From Bufo bufo (taxonomy: Eukaryota > Chordata > Amphibia > Anura > Bufonidae): a stretch of DNA of 64,000 nucleotides. The stretch is taken from positions 36,154,956-36,218,955 of the forward strand of contig NC_053392.1 of assembly GCF_905171765.1 (NCBI RefSeq), in the 5' to 3' direction. Shown one piece after another: positions 31,331 to 42,028 of the stretch. How positions within the stretch are numbered: position 1 is the first letter of the stretch; each line of letters opens with the position of its first letter. Both the position numbers and the translations under genes were made by a program. The notes below the pieces were generated by a model. It ran no database searches, was not told the origin of the DNA, and saw only the letters and a program-made list of their open reading frames with translations.

Positions 31331-33556
31331 GAACTCACTATGCCCATCAGCGAATACCTTAGGGTGTCTACTTTCCGAAATGGGGTCATTTGTGGGGTGT
31401 TTGTACTGTCTGGGCATTGTAGAACCTCAGGAAACATGACAGGTGCTCAGAAAGTCAGAGCTGCTTCAAAAAGCGGAAATTCACATTTTTGTACCATAGT
31501 TTGTAAACGCTATAACTTTTACCCAAACCATTTTTTTTTTACCCAAACATTTTTTTTATCAAAGACATGTAGAACAATAAATTTAGAGAAAAATGTATAT
31601 ATAGATGTCGTTTTTTTTGCAAAATTTTACAACTGAAAGTGAAAAATGTCATTTTTTTGCAAAAAAAAATTTAAATTTCGATTAATAACAAAAAAAGTTA
31701 AAATGTCAGCTGCAATGAAATACCACCAAATGAAAGCTCTATTAGTGAGAAGAAAAGGAGGTAAAATTCATTTGGGTGGTAAGTTGCATGACCGAGCAAT
31801 AAATGATGAAAATAGTGTAGTGCTGAAGTGTAAAAAGTGTCTGGTCATTAAGGGTGTTTAAGCTAGGGGGGCTGAGGTGGTTAAGGACGGCACATTGTCT
31901 TTGTAACGGGGATCCAGCAGGGTGGCCAACCAGTAGTCAGAACACGTTAAAATGTGGTCAACTCTGCTGTCGTTGGGCAGGCACTGCAGCATGTAGTCGC
32001 TCATGTGTGCCAGGCTGCCCAGAGGTAAGGACAAGCTGTCCTCTGTGGGAGGCGTATCGTCTGCGTCCTCCGTATCCCCCCAGCCACGCACCAGTGATGG
32101 GCCCGAGCTGTGTTTCTTGCCACCCCGCTGTGAACATGCTTCATCCCCATCCTCCTCCACCTCCTCCTCATCCTCCTCCTCCTCCTCGTCCTCCAGTAGT
32201 GGGCCCTGGCTGGCCAAATTTGTACCTGGCCTCTGCTGTTGCAAAAAACCTCCCTCTGAGTCACTTCTAAAAGACTGGCCTGAAAGTTTTAGAGATGACC
32301 CCTCTTCCTCCTCCTCGTCCTGGGCCACATCCTCTTCCATCATCGCCCTAAGTGTTTTCTCAAGGAGACATAGAAGTGGTATTGTAACGCTGATAATGGC
32401 GTCATCGCCACTGGCCATGTTGGTGGAGTACTCGAAACAGCGCAACAGGGCACACAGGTCTCGCATGGAGGCCCAGTCATTGGTGGTGAAGTGGTGCTGT
32501 TCCGCAGTGCGACTCACCCGTGTGTGCTGCAGCTGAAACTCCACTATGGTCTGCTGCTGCTCGCACAGTCTCTCCAGCATGTGCAAGGTAGAGTTCCACC
32601 TGGTGGGTACATCGCATATGAGACGAAGTTAGGCTGTAGAGCAGACAGCTGAGCGGCGGCAGGATGAGAACGCCGGAAGTGTGCACAGACGGCCCGCACT
32701 TTATGCAGCAGCTCTGACATGTCGGGGTAGTTGTGAATGCATTTCTTCACCACCAAATTCAGCACATGCGCCAGGCAAGGGATGTGCGTCAAACCGGCAA
32801 GTCCCAGAGCTGCAACGAGATTTCGCCCATTATCGCACACCACCAGGCCGGGCTTGAGGCTCACTGGCAGCAACCAGTCGTCGGTCTGTTGTTCTATACC
32901 CCGCCACAACTCCTGCGCGGTGTGGGGCCTGTCCCCCAAACACATCAGTTTCAGAACGGCCTGCTGACGTTTACCCCTGGCTGTGCTGAAGTTGGTGGTG
33001 AAGGTCTGTCGCTGACCGGATGAGGAGGTGTTAGAAGAGGAGGAGGAAGCCGAGTAGGAAGAGGAGGCAAAAGGAGGCAAAGAATGTGACCCTGCGATCC
33101 TTGGCGGCGGAAGAACGTGCGCTAAACAGCTCTCCGTTTGGGGCCCAGCCGCCACTACATTTACCCAGTGAGCAGTTAGGGAGATATAGCGTCCCAGGCC
33201 GTGCTTACTGGTCCACGTATCTGTGGTTAGGTGGACCATGCCACAGATGGCGTTGCGTAGTGCACACTTGATTTTATCCAATACTTGGTTGTGCAGGGAG
33301 GGCACGGCTCTCCTGGAGAAGTAGTGGCGGCTGGGAGCGACGTACTGTGGGACAGCAAGCGACATGAGCTATTTGAAGCTGTCCGTCTCCACCAGCCGGA
33401 ATGACTGCATTTCAAAGGCCAGCAGTTTAGAAATGCTTATTGCAACACCGAACCCGAACCCAAACTTTTACCTAAATGTTCAGGTTGGGGTCCGGGTGCC
33501 GAAAAACCTAAAGTTCGGAACGAACCCGAACTTTACAGTTCGGGTTCGCTCAACTC

Positions 33557-34683
33557 TATTAGTCAGGACTCCCCTTATTCTCAGGAACACCCCAATTATC
33601 AGCTACATCCAAGGTTGCGCTAAATTCCCTTCCCCCCCTCTCAGGTTATTTGGGAGCCCCTTTGCCAAAAAGGTTCTCATGACCTGTGCTGCTATTCTTA
33701 TACCCATGTGGATTACAAATGACATAATTACCTTATGTGGATTACAAATGACTTTACTTGTTGAGCAAGAATATTCGAATCGCAAATTTTAATCGCGAAT
33801 ATCGCCATTTCGAGAGTTTCCAAATATTTAGATGTTGAATATTCTAACTGCGAATTTATTGCAAATTTATCGCAAATATATTACATTGGCGATTTTCACA
33901 ATCAAGTAAACAATGACTGGAAATCACGAATTCTTGAAATTGCGAATTTATGGCAAATATTCGGCAAAAAATGTGCAAAATATCGAGAATTTGAATATTG
34001 CCTATGCCGCTCATCATTATTTACTACCTAATTTGGATTACAAATAATGATGTTATGCAATTTCCCATGGATTACAAAGGACTCTTTTGCACTTTTGTTT
34101 CAGTTCGGTGCACTTTATCTCCAAGTACTGAAGGAAGGACTCAAATGTGAATTTATTGCCTTATTGAACTACCTGATTGCATTGAATATGTGCCTTATTT
34201 GATCACATTAAATATTAGTGTTGGTCGAGCACCAAAGTGCTCGGGTGCTCTGGTGCTCGAGTAGAACACTTTGGGATGCTCGAGTGCTCAGCAGAGCACC
34301 CGAGCACAATGGAAGTCAAAGGGAGAACCCGAGCATTAAACCAGGCGCCCCCTGCTATGAAGAGGGGAGGGCGTCTGGTTCACAGGAAAAGGACAAAAAT
34401 TTATGGAAACACCACTGAAATGGTTCAGGAATAGTGATAAAAGTGTTGAGCACGATAAATTTTTATTTTATCTATCATTAATAAACTTTTATTATAAATA
34501 ATTTACCTATCATTAATAAACTTATTATAAGTATTATTTTACCTACCATTAATAATTTATTTTTATAGATTCTATATCATTACTATAACATACAATTGAC
34601 AACATATAACATACTGTATAATCACACAAAGGCTGTATGCCAAAAGCCGGGACGGGTATGTGCAAGCCAACAATCTATCCATA
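33557..34683. other. MITE-rich spacer in duplication copy 1
   Basis: Holds a TGTTGAGC...GCTCATCA-bounded repeat full of AATATTCG/CGAATAT motifs (about 33755-34015) and a second one opening TAGTGTTGGTCGAGCACC with many GAGCAC/GTGCTC palindromes (34213-34390). AT-rich DNA follows. No gene. The second copy lies at 37447-38573. Confidence 0.55.
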
Positions 34684-34983
34684 ACTTTAAAACATCCTGT
34701 GGAACATCAAAGTGCGCTGATAGTGAAAATACCGCTATTTTGATCTTGTTATCGTTGCGCTATTATACTCACAAGCACAGGCAGGTTAAGGAACATCAAG
34801 TGAAGTCAAGTCTCCTTTTCCCTCTATATCAGCTCAGACGATATATAGTCCTAAGGAAAAGGTTGCTTCCATAGTGAAATACCATCAATAGATGTATAAA
34901 AAATGGTTTAATGTACTCACAAGCGTCTTTTAAAACAAGCATAAGATACACATCTCCCGCGTCCTCAAACAGCCGGACCCGGG

Positions 34984-35006
34984 TTTCGCACCTATGGCTT
35001 CATCAG
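34984..35006 (-). ncRNA. Hammerhead-ribozyme-like core in PLE-1 (copy 1)
   Basis: The minus strand reads CTGATGA, a short possible stem II (GC/GC with a small loop), then GAAAC and CCGGG, the order of a hammerhead core. Hammerhead motifs are known in PLE terminal regions. An extra A follows CTGATGA, and I could not find a clear cleavage triplet. Equivalent core in copy 2 at 38874-38896. Confidence 0.4.
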
Positions 35007-35335
35007 GGGCGTACTCCAAAACCCTCCCCAGGACCTTTTATCACAGGTTACCCCTCCCTCCATCCCCTGCACAATACATTCATAAAAACCTGTTCACATA
35101 AAACATAAATACCGCATCATAAAACCTCATTAGTCCACCATAACTTCACATCCTGAATCTGTCTAAACTCCATAATATTCCTAATGCCTTATAATGCTCT
35201 GATTTTCGTCGGTCTGCATCTCGTTGTACAAACTGATTACCTGACCTCCACCCTTCCATTCACAAGGTCGGCTGAGACAGCCTCCAAACTTTTCTGCCTC
35301 AGCCTAAGGTATTTGGGCGCGATCTTTCACAGCTA

Positions 35336-36099
35336 CTACTCCTTCAAAAATGCTTTTAAGTCAAACTCTACATTCAGACCTCCTGGTTGTAGAGTATTCA
35401 TCTCATATATCCACCTTACTTCACATTTGTCAATTGCAAGCGGATCACCTCCTCTCCAATTTCCTCTAACCTGCTCGACTCCAGCAAATTTTAACCCCTT
35501 CGGATCCTTTTTGTGGGCATTTTTAAAGTGTAGTTTTGTTTTCTATCTTTTTGATCTCTATTTCTGCATGCCGCACAAAAACCGCACCATGTAAATTGGT
35601 CTTTTTTGCTTTTTTTCAGTTCTTTCGGGAGATGGTTGCGGATACTAGGTGCATTTTTAAAAATTATAGGTTGACATTTTGGAAGCTCCTTCCCGAGTAC
35701 CAGGTAATTTTTCAGTGTAATCCAATTTTTCTTCACTGCATTTTTTATCAATCCTGAATGTACTGTATATTGGGTCAAAAAAGCAAACCGAAAATCCTTA
35801 TTCTCTTTTTTCTTACAGGTATTCCTCTCATCGCTCTTTGTAGAGTCTTCTATCTCCCTTCTACATTTTTCCAACTTCTCTTTTTTATATAATTTCTCCA
35901 CAAACCTACTTTCTATAATCTTACTTTGCTGTTTAAAAACCGCAATGTCTGAGCAGTTCCAGTGAATTCTCCCGATCTGCCCCTTTGGAATGTTGGATAA
36001 CCACGGGGCATAGTGGCAACTGCTTGTATCTGTATCAATGTATCCATTGACATCTGTCGGCTTAAAAAAGGTTTTAGTTTTAAGCTGGCAATCTTCCAT
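35336..36099 (-). pseudogene. PLE-1 C-terminal ORF, GIY-YIG core deleted (copy 1)
   Basis: The frame 36099-35491 (202 codons) starts at MEDCQLKTKTFFKPTDVNGY, the RT thumb region, continues through WLSNIPKGQIGRIHWNCSDI, and reaches the linker with CGFCAACRNR (Cys-x2-Cys-x2-Cys type). Compared with PLE-4, about 80 residues with the GIY-YIG catalytic core are missing: DRKQ is followed directly by what should be HFKNAHKKDPK. A frame change then gives the terminal domain piece (KCEVRWIYEMNTLQP...FDLKAFLKE), stopping at 35336. No endonuclease activity is expected. Confidence 0.8.
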
Positions 36100-36102
36100 A
36101 TA

Positions 36103-36460
36103 CAGTCAGATCCATAAATATTGGGACATCGACACAATTCTAACATTTTTAGCTCTATACACCACCACAATGGATTTGTAATGAAACGGACAAGATGTGA
36201 TTTAACTGTAGACTGTCAGCTTTAATTTGAGGGTATTTACATCCAAATCAGGTGAACGGTGTAGGAATTACAACAGTTTGCATATGTGCCTCCCACTTGT
36301 TAAGTGACCAAAAGTAATGGGACAGAATAATAATCATAAATCAAACTTTCACTTTTTAATACTTGGTTGAAAATCCTTTGCAGTCAATTACAGCCTGAAG
36401 TCTGGAACGCATAGACATCACCAGACGCTGAGTTTCATCCCTGGTGATGCTCTGCCAGGC
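36103..36460 (-). mobile_element. Tc1-D left part, duplication copy 1
   Basis: Starts CAGTCAGATCCATAAATATT after TA (36101-36102), inserted in the PLE-1 coding region. It is interrupted by the Gypsy LTR at 36461 and not continued in this copy because of the duplication breakpoint. Confidence 0.85.
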
Positions 36461-36917
36461 TGTCACGGAACCATGAACCAGACGTACAACAAGAGATAAG
36501 TGAAAATAAGAAGGCTTTATTGAAAATAAAGCTGTAAAGCAAAAGTCCAAACGGATGGTGAAACCGAGCAGAGTCTTTGCGAAGCCAGAGGTCAGGAACC
36601 AGAAGGGTAGTCAGACGAAGCCAGGATCAGGAACCAGCAGGGTAGTCAGACGAAGCCAGGATCAGGAACCAGCAGGGTAGTCAGACGAAGCCAGGATCAG
36701 GAACCAGAAGCAGCAGCAGTCTTAGAAGCATGTGAACACAAGAGGACCAAGCAAGGAACTGAAGCCACAGACCTCCTATATATATGAGCTAGGCATCCAG
36801 CTCCTCCCAGTGGGAAGGAGGAGCCGCAGGGTGGAAGGCTACAAGAAACCCAGAAACCAAGATGGCCGCCAGCACATGTCAAACGAAGGAGAACAGCAAG
36901 AAGGTAAGACCATGACA
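36461..36917 (-). repeat. Gypsy LTR (3' LTR), duplication copy 1
   Basis: Starts TGTCACGG and ends CATGACA on the plus strand, 457 bp, with 35-bp internal tandem repeats (GTAGTCAGACGAAGCCAGG). A purine tract on the minus strand (GAGGGGGAGGTAC) adjoins it at 36918. It is preceded by CAGGC (36456-36460). Confidence 0.85.
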
Positions 36918-37086
36918 GTACCTCCCCCTCAAGGGCCCCTCCTCCGCGGAGCACAAAACGGTTTCTGAGGGAAGCGTGTGTGGAAGGCTCGGAGCAAGGC
37001 AGGAGCATGGACATCTGCGGAGGGAACCCAGGAACGCTCCTCTGGACCATAACCACGCCAATGGACCAAAAACTGCAACCGACCGC
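36918..37086 (-). mobile_element. 3' end of a Gypsy pol gene (chromodomain)
   Basis: The minus strand encodes LQFLVHWRGYGPEERSWVPS, a typical chromodomain as found at the C-terminus of chromovirus-type Gypsy integrases, ending near 36929 before the polypurine tract. Only this end of the element is left; at 37087 it is fused to hAT sequence. Confidence 0.8.
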
Positions 37087-37255
37087 GGCCGTGCTTACTG
37101 GTCCACGTATCTGTGGTTAGGTGGACCATGCCACAGATGGCGTTGCGTAGTGCACACTTGATTTTATCCAATACTTGGTTGTGCAGGGAGGGCACGGCTC
37201 TCCTGGAGAAGTAGTGGCGGCTGGGAGCGACGTACTGTGGGACAGCAAGCGACAT
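36929..37255 (-). CDS. Chimeric ORF: hAT transposase fragment fused to a Gypsy chromodomain
   Basis: 109 codons from ATG 37255. Residues 1-55 (MSLAVPQYVAPSRHYFSRRA ... TTDTWTSKHG) are hAT-D transposase and include the first catalytic Asp block. From about residue 56 the frame passes without a break into GRLQFLVHWRGYGPEERS and the rest of the chromodomain. The fusion point is the duplication junction at 37086/37087. Expression is unknown; the nearest upstream sequence on the minus strand is the hAT terminal region. It may simply be an accident of the junction. Confidence 0.6.
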   Translation of the reverse strand: MSLAVPQYVAPSRHYFSRRAVPSLHNQVLDKIKCALRNAICGMVHLTTDTWTSKHGRGRLQFLVHWRGYGPEERSWVPSADVHAPALLRAFHTRFPQKPFCAPRRRGP

Positions 37256-38573
37256 GAGCTATTTGAAGCTGTCCGTCTCCACCAGCCGGAATGACAGCAT
37301 TTCAAAGGCCAGCAGTTTAGAAATGCTTATTGCAACACCGAACCCGAACCCAAACTTTTACCTAAATGTTCAGGTTGGGGTCCGGGTGCCGAAAAACCTA
37401 AAGTTCGGAACGAACCCGAACTTTACAGTTCGGGTTCGCTCAACTCTATTAGTCAGGACTCCCCTTATTCTCAGGAACACCCCAATTATCAGCTACATCC
37501 AAGGTTGCGCTAAATTCCCTTCCCCCCCTCTCAGGTTATTTGGGAGCCCCTTTGCCAAAAAGGTTCTCATGACCTGTGCTGCTATTCTTATACCCATGTG
37601 GATTACAAATGACATAATTACCTTATGTGGATTACAAATGACTTTACTTGTTGAGCAAGAATATTCGAATCGCAAATTTTAATCGCGAATATCGCCATTT
37701 CGAGAGTTTCCAAATATTTAGATGTTGAATATTCTAACTGCGAATTTATTGCAAATTTATCGCAAATATATTACATTGGCGATTTTCACAATCAAGTAAA
37801 CAATGACTGGAAATCACGAATTCTTGAAATTGCGAATTTATGGCAAATATTCGGCAAAAAATGTGCAAAATATCGAGAATTTGAATATTGCCTATGCCGC
37901 TCATCATTATTTACTACCTAATTTGGATTACAAATAATGATGTTATGCAATTTCCCATGGATTACAAAGGACTCTTTTGCACTTTTGTTTCAGTTCGGTG
38001 CACTTTATCTCCAAGTACTGAAGGAAGGACTCAAATGTGAATTTATTGCCTTATTGAACTACCTGATTGCATTGAATATGTGCCTTATTTGATCACATTA
38101 AATATTAGTGTTGGTCGAGCACCAAAGTGCTCGGGTGCTCTGGTGCTCGAGTAGAACACTTTGGGATGCTCGAGTACTCAGCAGAGCACCCGAGCACAAT
38201 GGAAGTCAAAGGGAGAACCCGAGCATTAAACCAGGCGCCCCCTGCTATGAAGAGGGGAGGGCGTCTGGTTCACAGGAAAAGGACAAAAATTTATGGAAAC
38301 ACCACTGAAATGGTTCAGGAATAGTGATAAAAGTGTTGAGCACGATAAATTTTTATTTTATCTATCATTAATAAACTTTTATTATAAATAATTTACCTAT
38401 CATTAATAAACTTATTATAAGTATTATTTTACCTACCATTAATAATTTATTTTTATAGATTCTATATCATTACTATAACATACAATTGACAACATATAAC
38501 ATACTGTATAATCACACAAAGGCTGTATGCCAAAAGCCGGGACGGGTATGTGCAAGCCAACAATCTATCCATA

Positions 38574-39993
38574 ACTTTAAAACATCCTGTGGAACATCAA
38601 AGTGCGCTGATAGTGAAAATACCGCTATTTTGATCTTGTTATCGTTGCGCTATTATACTCACAAGCACAGGCAGGTTAAGGAACATCAAGTGAAGTCAAG
38701 TCTCCTTTTCCCTCTATATCAGCTCAGACGATATATAGTCCTAAGGAAAAGGTTGCTTCCATAGTGAAATACCATCAATAGATGTATAAAAAATGGTTTA
38801 ATGTACTCACAAGCGTCTTTTAAAACAAGCATAAGATACACATCTCCCGCGTCCTCAAACAGCCGGACCCGGGTTTCGCACCTATGGCTTCATCAGGGGC
38901 GTACTCCAAAACCCTCCCCAGGACCTTTAATTCACAGGTTACCCCTCCCCCCATCCCCTGCACAATACATTCATAAAAACCTGTTCACATAAAACATAAA
39001 TACCGCATCATAAAACCTCATTAGTCCACCATAACTTCACATCCTGAATCTGTCTAAACTCCATAATATTCCTAATGCCTTATAATGCTCTGATTTTCGT
39101 CGGTCTGCATCTCGTTGTACAAACTGATTACCTGACCTCCACCCTTCCATTCACAAGGTCGGCTGAGACAGCCTCCAAACTTTTCTGCCTCAGCCTAAGG
39201 TATTTGGGCGCGATCTTTCACAGCTACTACTCCTTCAAAAATGCTTTTAAGTCAAACTCTACATTCAGACCTCCTGGTTGTAGAGTATTCATCTCATATA
39301 TCCACCTTACTTCACATTTGTCAATTGCAAGCGGATCACCTCCTCTCCAATTTCCTCTAACCTGCTCGACTCCAGCAAATTTTAACCCCTTCGGATCCTT
39401 TTTGTGGGCATTTTTAAAGTGTAGTTTTGTTTTCTATCTTTTTGATCTCTATTTCTGCATGCCGCACAAAAACCGCACCATGTGAATTGGTCTTTTTTGC
39501 TTTTTTTCAGTTCTTTCGGGAGATGGTTGCGGATACTAGGTGCATTTTTAAAAATTATAGGTTGACATTTTGGAAGCTCCTTCCCGAGTACCAGGTAATT
39601 TTTCAGTGTAATCCAATTTTTCTTCACTGCATTTTTTATCAATCCTGAATGTACTGTATATTGGGTCAAAAAAGCAAACCGAAAATCCTTATTCTCTTTT
39701 TTCTTACAGGTATTCCTCTCATCGCTCTTTGTAGAGTCTTCTATCTCCCTTCTACATTTTTCCAACTTCTCTTTTTTATATAATTTCTCCACAAACCTAC
39801 TTTCTATAATCTTACTTTGCTGTTTAAAAACCGCAATGTCTGAGCAGTTACAGTGAATTCTCCCGATCTGCCCCTTTGGAATGTTGGATAACCACGGGGC
39901 ATAGTGGCAACTGCTTGTATCTGTATCAATGTATCCATTGACATCTGTCGGCTTAAAAAAGGTTTTAGTTTTAAGCTGGCAATCTTCCATATA
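38574..39993 (-). mobile_element. PLE-1 fragment, duplication copy 2
   Basis: Second copy of 34684-36102, with the hammerhead-like core at 38874-38896. It includes the ORF 39990-39382 and the terminal GIY-YIG piece, with the same internal deletion. Its missing upstream part continues beyond the Tc1 insertion at 43645-43974. Confidence 0.85.
39227..39990 (-). pseudogene. PLE-1 C-terminal ORF (copy 2)
   Basis: Same as the copy at 35336-36099 apart from single substitutions, for example Trp to Cys in GRIHxNCSDI. The GIY-YIG core is missing and the terminal piece is out of frame. Confidence 0.8.
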
Positions 39994-40351
39994 CAGTCAG
40001 ATCCATAAATATTGGGACATCGACACAATTCTAACATTTTTGGCTCTATACACCACCACAATGGATTTGTAATGAAACGGACAAGATGTGCTTTAACTGT
40101 AGACTGTCAGCTTTAATTTGAGGGTATTTACATCCAAATCAGGTGAACGGTGTAGGAATTACAACAGTTTGCATATGTGCCTCCCACTTGTTAAGTGACC
40201 AAAAGTAATGGGACAGAATAATAATCATAAATCAAACTTTCACTTTTTAATACTTGGTTGAAAATCCTTTGCAGTCAATTACAGCCTGAAGTCTGGAATG
40301 CATAGACATCACCAGACGCTGAGTTTCATCCCTGGTGATGCTCTGCCAGGC

Positions 40352-40808
40352 TGTCACGGAACCATGAACCAGACGTACAACAAGAGATAAGTGAAAATAA
40401 GAAGGCTTTATTGAAAATAAAGCTGTAAAGCAAAAGTCCAAACGGATGGTGAAACCGAGCAGAGTCTTTGCGAAGCCAGAGGTCAGGAACCAGAAGGGTA
40501 GTCAGACGAAGCCAGGATCAGGAACCAGCAGGGTAGTCAGACGAAGCCAGGATCAGGAACCAGCAGGGTAGTCAGACGAAGCCAGGATCAGGAACCAGAA
40601 GCAGCAGCAGTCTTAGAAGCATGTGAACACAAGAGGACCAAGCAAGGAACTGAAGCCACAGACCTCCTATATATATGAGCTAGGCATCCAGCTCCTCCCA
40701 GTGGGAAGGAGGAGCCGCAGGGTGGAAGGCTACAAGAAACCCAGAAACCAAGATGGCCGCCAGCACATGTCAAACGAAGGAGAACAGCAAGAAGGTAAGA
40801 CCATGACA
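40352..40808 (-). repeat. Solo Gypsy LTR with a perfect target duplication, copy 2
   Basis: Same LTR as 36461-36917, flanked by CAGGC on both sides (40347-40351 and 40809-40813). Tc1-D sequence is continuous across it. This is a solo LTR, whereas in copy 1 the same LTR is followed by Gypsy pol. Confidence 0.9.
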
Positions 40809-40813
40809 CAGGC

Positions 40814-41723
40814 CTCTACTGCAACTGTCTTCAGTTCCTGCTTGTTCTTGGGGCATTTTCCCTTCAGTTTTGTCTTCAGCAAGTGAAATGCATGCTCAAT
40901 CGGATTCAGGTCCGGTGATTGACTTGGCCATTGCAGAACATTCCACTTCTTTCCCTTAAAAAACTCTTTGGTTGCTTTTGCAGTATGCTTTGGGTCATTG
41001 TCCATCTGCACTGTGAAGCGCCGTCCAAAGTGTTCTGAAGCATTTAGCTGAATATGAGCAGATAATATTGCCCAAAACACTTCAGAATTCATCCTGCTGC
41101 CTTTGTCAGCAGTCACATCATCAATAAATACAGGAGAACCAGTTCCATTGGCAGCCATACATGCCCACGCCATGACACTACCAACACGCTTCACTGATGA
41201 GGTGGTATGCTTAGGATCATGTGCATACTCTTCTCTTCCCATTACTCTGGTACAAGTTGATCTTGGTCTCATCTGTCCATAGGATGTTGTTCCAGAACTG
41301 TGAAGGCTTTTTTAGATGTCGTTTGGCAAACTCTAATCCCGCCTTCCTGTATTTGAGGCTCACCAATGGTTTACATCTTGTGGTGAACCCTCTGTATTCA
41401 CTCTGGTGAAGTCTTCTCTTGATTGTTGACTTTGACACACATACACCTACCTCCTGGAGAGTGTTCTTGATCTTGCCAACTGTTGTGAAGGGTGTTTTCT
41501 TCACCAGGGAAAGAATTCTTCAGTCATCCACCACAGTTGTTTTCCTCCGGGTCTTTTGGTGTTGCTGAGCTCACCGGTGCATTCCTTCTTTTTAAGAATG
41601 TTCCAAATAGTTGTTTTGGCCACGCCTAATGTTTTTGCTATCTCTCTGATGGGTTTGTTGTTTTTTTTTTTCAAGCCTAATGATGGCTTGCTTGACTGAT
41701 AGTGACAGCTCTTTGGATCTCAT
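40814..41723 (-). pseudogene. Tc1-D transposase, frameshifted
   Basis: ATG at 41723 (MRSKELSLSVKQAIIRLEKK) opens the DNA-binding domain, which is out of frame after an A-rich run near 41665. 41504-41217 carries VGVCVSKSTIKRRLHQSEYR and the first catalytic Asp in ILWTDETKINLYQ. 41272-40814 carries the second Asp in VQMDNDPKHTAKATKEF and the Glu in SPDLNPIEHAFHLLK. All three catalytic residues are present, but at least two frameshifts and stops prevent a product. Confidence 0.85.
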
Positions 41724-42028
41724 CTTGAGAGTTGACAGCAACAGATTCCAAATGCAGATAGCACACTTGAAATGAACTCTGGGCCTTTTATCTGCTCATT
41801 GTAATTGGGATAATGAGGGAATAACACACACCTGGCCATGGAGCAGCTGAGAAGCCAATTGTCCCATTACTTTTGGTTCCTTAACAAGTGGGAGGCACAT
41901 ATGTAAACTGTTGTAATTCCTACACTGTTCACCTAATTTGGATGTAAATGCCCTCAAATTAAAGCTGACAGTCTGCAGTTAAAGCACATCTTGTTTGTTT
42001 CATTTCACATCCATTGTGGTGGTGTATA

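Larger units (their letters stand above)
27304..31884. mobile_element. TTAA-flanked alternating-palindrome element, copy 2 (inverse orientation)
   Basis: Bounded by TTAA at 27304-27307 and 31881-31884. It has the same compartments as 8755-12231 in reverse order: GC-rich end (27308-27520), tandem units (27690-28690) and an alternating arm array (28690-31330). The array here has about eight symmetry centres (near 28720, 29030, 29385, 29755, 30150, 30530, 30905, 31275), against five in copy 1. The host reading frame on both sides joins exactly at one TTAA. Confidence 0.8.
27110..33415 (-). pseudogene. hAT transposase, split by the TTAA element and frameshifted
   Basis: The first frame (33365-32544) carries MVHLTTDTWTSKHG (first catalytic Asp block), LVVCDNGRNLVAALGLAGLT (second Asp block) and CLAHVLNLVVKK. 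After a frameshift near 32580, 32586-31885 gives NDWASMRDLCALLRCFEYST (the catalytic Glu is expected nearby), a long acidic insert (EEEEEDEEEVEEDGDE) and WLATLLDPRYKDNVPSL. The frame then crosses the TTAA insertion and continues at 27303 with IPSLERDQNMRDYRRTLVDT to about SMADMWKSF near 27110. The C-terminal dimerisation domain is absent. The fold resembles ZBED-type hAT transposases. Not functional. Confidence 0.8.
27106..33556 (-). mobile_element. hAT element (hAT-D), minus strand, interrupted by a TTAA element
   Basis: The right terminus at 33556 reads TAGAGTTGAGCGAACCC on the minus strand, near-identical to the hAT-C terminus at 24044. The N-terminal coding part is deleted: the terminal region runs almost directly into the transposase middle near 33415. 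The coding region continues to 31885, is interrupted by the element at 27304-31884, and resumes in frame at 27303. The part right of 33197 is repeated in the tandem duplication. Confidence 0.75.
34684..36102 (-). mobile_element. Penelope-like element fragment (PLE-1), duplication copy 1
   Basis: Minus-strand 3' part of a PLE: reverse-transcriptase thumb/linker, remains of the GIY-YIG domain, 3' UTR and a hammerhead-like core at 34984-35006. It stops at 36102, where a Tc1 element has inserted. Same family as 52908-56769. Confidence 0.85.
33197..36917. repeat. Tandem segmental duplication, copy 1
   Basis: Matches 37087-40808 at an offset of 3890 (3891 after one small indel near 35030). I see only about nine differences across 3.7 kb, plus one small indel. 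It spans the end of hAT-D, MITE-like sequence, a PLE piece, a Tc1 piece and a Gypsy LTR. Confidence 0.95.
37087..40808. repeat. Tandem segmental duplication, copy 2
   Basis: Near-identical to 33197-36917. The shared sequence starts at GGCCGTGCTTACTGG in both copies. In this copy the sequence after the LTR is the Tc1 element (CAGGCCTCTACTGC) rather than Gypsy pol. Confidence 0.95.

Noticed and set aside
32003..32536. Ser-rich plus-strand ORF (poly-Ser)
   Set aside because: Antisense of the acidic GAG/GAA-rich insert of the hAT transposase.
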